Of a stretch of DNA of 6,371 bases, positions 5,657 through 6,371 are shown one piece after another. The stretch's first letter is position 1. The number at the start of each line of letters is the position of its first letter. This DNA comes from Oscillospiraceae bacterium (lineage in GTDB: Bacteria > Bacillota > Clostridia > Oscillospirales > Oscillospiraceae). The notes below the pieces were generated by a model. It was not told where the DNA came from, ran no database searches, and saw only the letters and a program-made list of their open reading frames with translations. The position numbers and the translations under genes are program-made. The DNA lies in the NCBI GenBank assembly GCA_017501805.1, contig JAFVWG010000310.1, positions 1 to 6,371 of the forward strand, in the 5' to 3' direction.

Positions 5657-5719
5657 GTAGGGGCGATTCACGAATCGCCCGAAAAACGCGGACGAGCACG
5701 GCTCGTCCCTACCGCGCAG
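5657..5719 (+). repeat. Paired palindromes related to copy 2
   Basis: Two hairpins: 5661-5680 (GGGCGATTC/GAATCGCCC, 2-nt centre, preceded by GTAG like the hairpin at 3206-3224) and 5690-5708 (GGACGAGC, loop ACG, GCTCGTCC). The second with its flank (5688-5719) matches 3133-3164 at 29 of 32 bases, and two of the three changes fall in the loop. The order of the two hairpin types is reversed relative to copy 2. Confidence 0.72.
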
Positions 5720-5730
5720 CAGCAACAAAA

Positions 5731-5845
5731 AAGCCTTCCCCTCTGGGGAAGGTGGCGCGAAGCGCCGAAAGAGGTCTCCCGCCGCAGCGGTATCCAATCC
5801 GTGCCTCCGGCACACCACAACGATTCACTCTTCACTTCTCAAAAA
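5731..5845 (+). repeat. Composite intergenic palindromic repeat, copy 3
   Basis: The same series of parts as at 1-112, in the same orientation. A hairpin at 5734-5752 has arms CCTTCCCC/GGGGAAGG, the next at 5754-5766 is GGCGC, loop GAA, GCGCC, and one at 5801-5813 is GTGCC, loop TCC, GGCAC. Between them are AGAGG and ATCCGTGCC-type linkers, and a decayed TTC-rich tail follows. Stem sequences of the second hairpin differ from copy 1 in both arms in a compensating way (GTCGCC/GGCGAC against GGCGC/GCGCC), which suggests that base pairing is what is kept. No protein-coding signal. Confidence 0.72.
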
Positions 5846-6004
5846 CAAAACCGCCGGTATACAGCAGGGCTTCGTAAAACAGTTTCAGTCCCGGCAGTAC
5901 GCCTACCGAGACTGTTCTATATATTGCAGCTATGTGATAGAATCAATTAACAATTAGACAAACTTGAATTTTTCAAACATCAATCCATATTTTTCAAAAG
6001 GGCA
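5846..6004. other. Intergenic composition junction
   Basis: No convincing gene. A hairpin pairs AACAGTTTC (5878-5886) with GAGACTGTT (5908-5916), nine pairs with one wobble, around an inner GGC/GCC stem. Sequence up to about 5917 is GC-rich like the rest of the window; from there on it is AT-rich (for example 5935-6000). On the minus strand about 35 codons are open from 5938 down to a TGA near 5837, ending LFYEALLYTGGFVFEK, but no start codon or ribosome binding site is seen, so this is at most a remnant. Confidence 0.4.
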
Positions 6005-6035
6005 TTGACTCTCACGCTCCGTCATAGTGTATGCT
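6005..6035 (+). promoter_or_regulatory. MerR-type promoter with operator dyad
   Basis: TTGACT (6005-6010) and TATGCT (6030-6035) are separated by 19 bp rather than the usual 17, the hallmark of promoters remodelled by MerR-family activators. An imperfect dyad fills the spacer: ACTCTCACG (6008-6016) and CGTCATAGT (6020-6028), pairing at seven of nine positions around a 3-bp centre. Transcription would start near 6042, immediately before the ribosome binding site of the merR-like gene, so autoregulation is likely. Confidence 0.78.
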
Positions 6036-6055
6036 CTTGTTGTGAGGTGATAAAA

Positions 6056-6371
6056 TTGAAAATGCAGATTAAAGAATTTGCCGATTTTACGGGTGTAAGT
6101 GTGCGCACACTGCATTATTACGATGAAATAGGATTGTTGATGCCAGCCTTTGTTGACAAAATTACAGGCTATCGCTTTTACGACGAGAAATCTTTTCTTC
6201 GTATGCAAGAGATTCTCTTTTACCGTGAACTTGACTTTTCCTTAAAGCGCATTGAAGAAATTTTGTCATCCCCGAATTATGACAAAAGCAAGGCACTGAA
6301 CGAGCAAAAACAACTTCTCACACTCAAAAAAGAGCGGTTAGAGCGGTTAATTTCTGCTATTGATGGTGCCG
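6056..6371 (+). CDS. MerR family transcriptional regulator (5' part)
   Basis: The first 105 codons of a MerR-family regulator, cut by the window end. The N-terminal winged helix-turn-helix is clear: IKEFADFTGVSVRTLHYYDE (5-24), GLLMP (26-30) and the wing TGYRFYDE. A long, charged coiled-coil dimerisation helix follows (from about ALNEQKQLLTLKKERLERL). This sequence type usually belongs to regulators with a C-terminal TipAS-like ligand-binding domain, which would lie beyond the window. The TTG at 6056 is the best start: GAGGTGAT (6044-6051) has a spacing of 8 nt from its GG to TTG, against 14 nt to the in-frame ATG at 6062. Base composition is clearly more AT-rich than the other genes, with frequent TTT, AAA and GAA codons, which suggests transfer. 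The inducer and target beyond its own promoter are unknown. Confidence 0.88.
   Translation, partial: MKMQIKEFADFTGVSVRTLHYYDEIGLLMPAFVDKITGYRFYDEKSFLRMQEILFYRELDFSLKRIEEILSSPNYDKSKALNEQKQLLTLKKERLERLISAIDGA

Noticed and set aside
5635..5877. Plus-strand 80-codon open frame after the SLH-CAP gene
   Set aside because: It lies entirely in the terminator and palindromic repeats and has no ribosome binding site.
5954..6208. Minus-strand 84-codon open frame opposite merR
   Set aside because: Antisense to a clear MerR winged helix; no upstream ribosome binding site within a credible context.

Overview
The window looks like a chromosomal segment of a moderately GC-rich Firmicute, most likely an uncultured or gut-type Clostridia/Oscillospiraceae (Ruminococcaceae) lineage. 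The reasons are an infC-rpmI-rplT operon with strong Shine-Dalgarno sequences and Gram-positive style promoters, an S-layer-homology (SLH) surface protein, a UPF0735/PheB-type ACT protein, and intergenic spaces packed with short GC-rich palindromes of a kind common in that group. The species assignment is inference.

Layout, left to right. (1) A composite palindromic repeat at 1-112. (2) A minus-strand M81 (MlrC-like) metallopeptidase gene, 162-1661, with its own terminator (114-152) and a plausible promoter (1695-1722). (3) The minus-strand translation operon infC-rpmI-rplT (2923 down to 1798), ending in a strong terminator at 1737-1774. It starts from a near-consensus promoter (3079-3107) followed by a leader of about 150 nt. 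The leader contains a terminator-like hairpin just before the infC ribosome binding site and a second strong stem, as expected for L20-controlled attenuation. infC appears to start at a rare AUC codon. (4) A second palindromic repeat block, 3132-3307. (5) A minus-strand ACT-domain gene (UPF0735/pheB-like), 3308-3748, divergent from (6) a plus-strand gene, 3922-5613, for a secreted protein with three SLH repeats, an Ig-like domain, a CAP-associated domain and a C-terminal CAP domain. Both have recognisable promoters, and a short perfect dyad lies between them. (7) A terminator and a third repeat block, 5618-5845. (8) A sharp change to AT-rich sequence after about 5917, carrying the 5' part of a MerR-family regulator gene (6056 to the window end) with a textbook 19-bp-spacer MerR promoter.

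The genes do not form one pathway. The translation operon is an autoregulated housekeeping unit; the peptidase, ACT protein and surface protein are independent transcription units; the MerR gene looks like the edge of a compositionally foreign segment. I do not see an undescribed multi-gene system here. The most interesting content is regulatory: the infC leader with its possible long-range pairing to the Shine-Dalgarno sequence, the AUC start, the modular dispersed palindromes, and the composition junction before merR.
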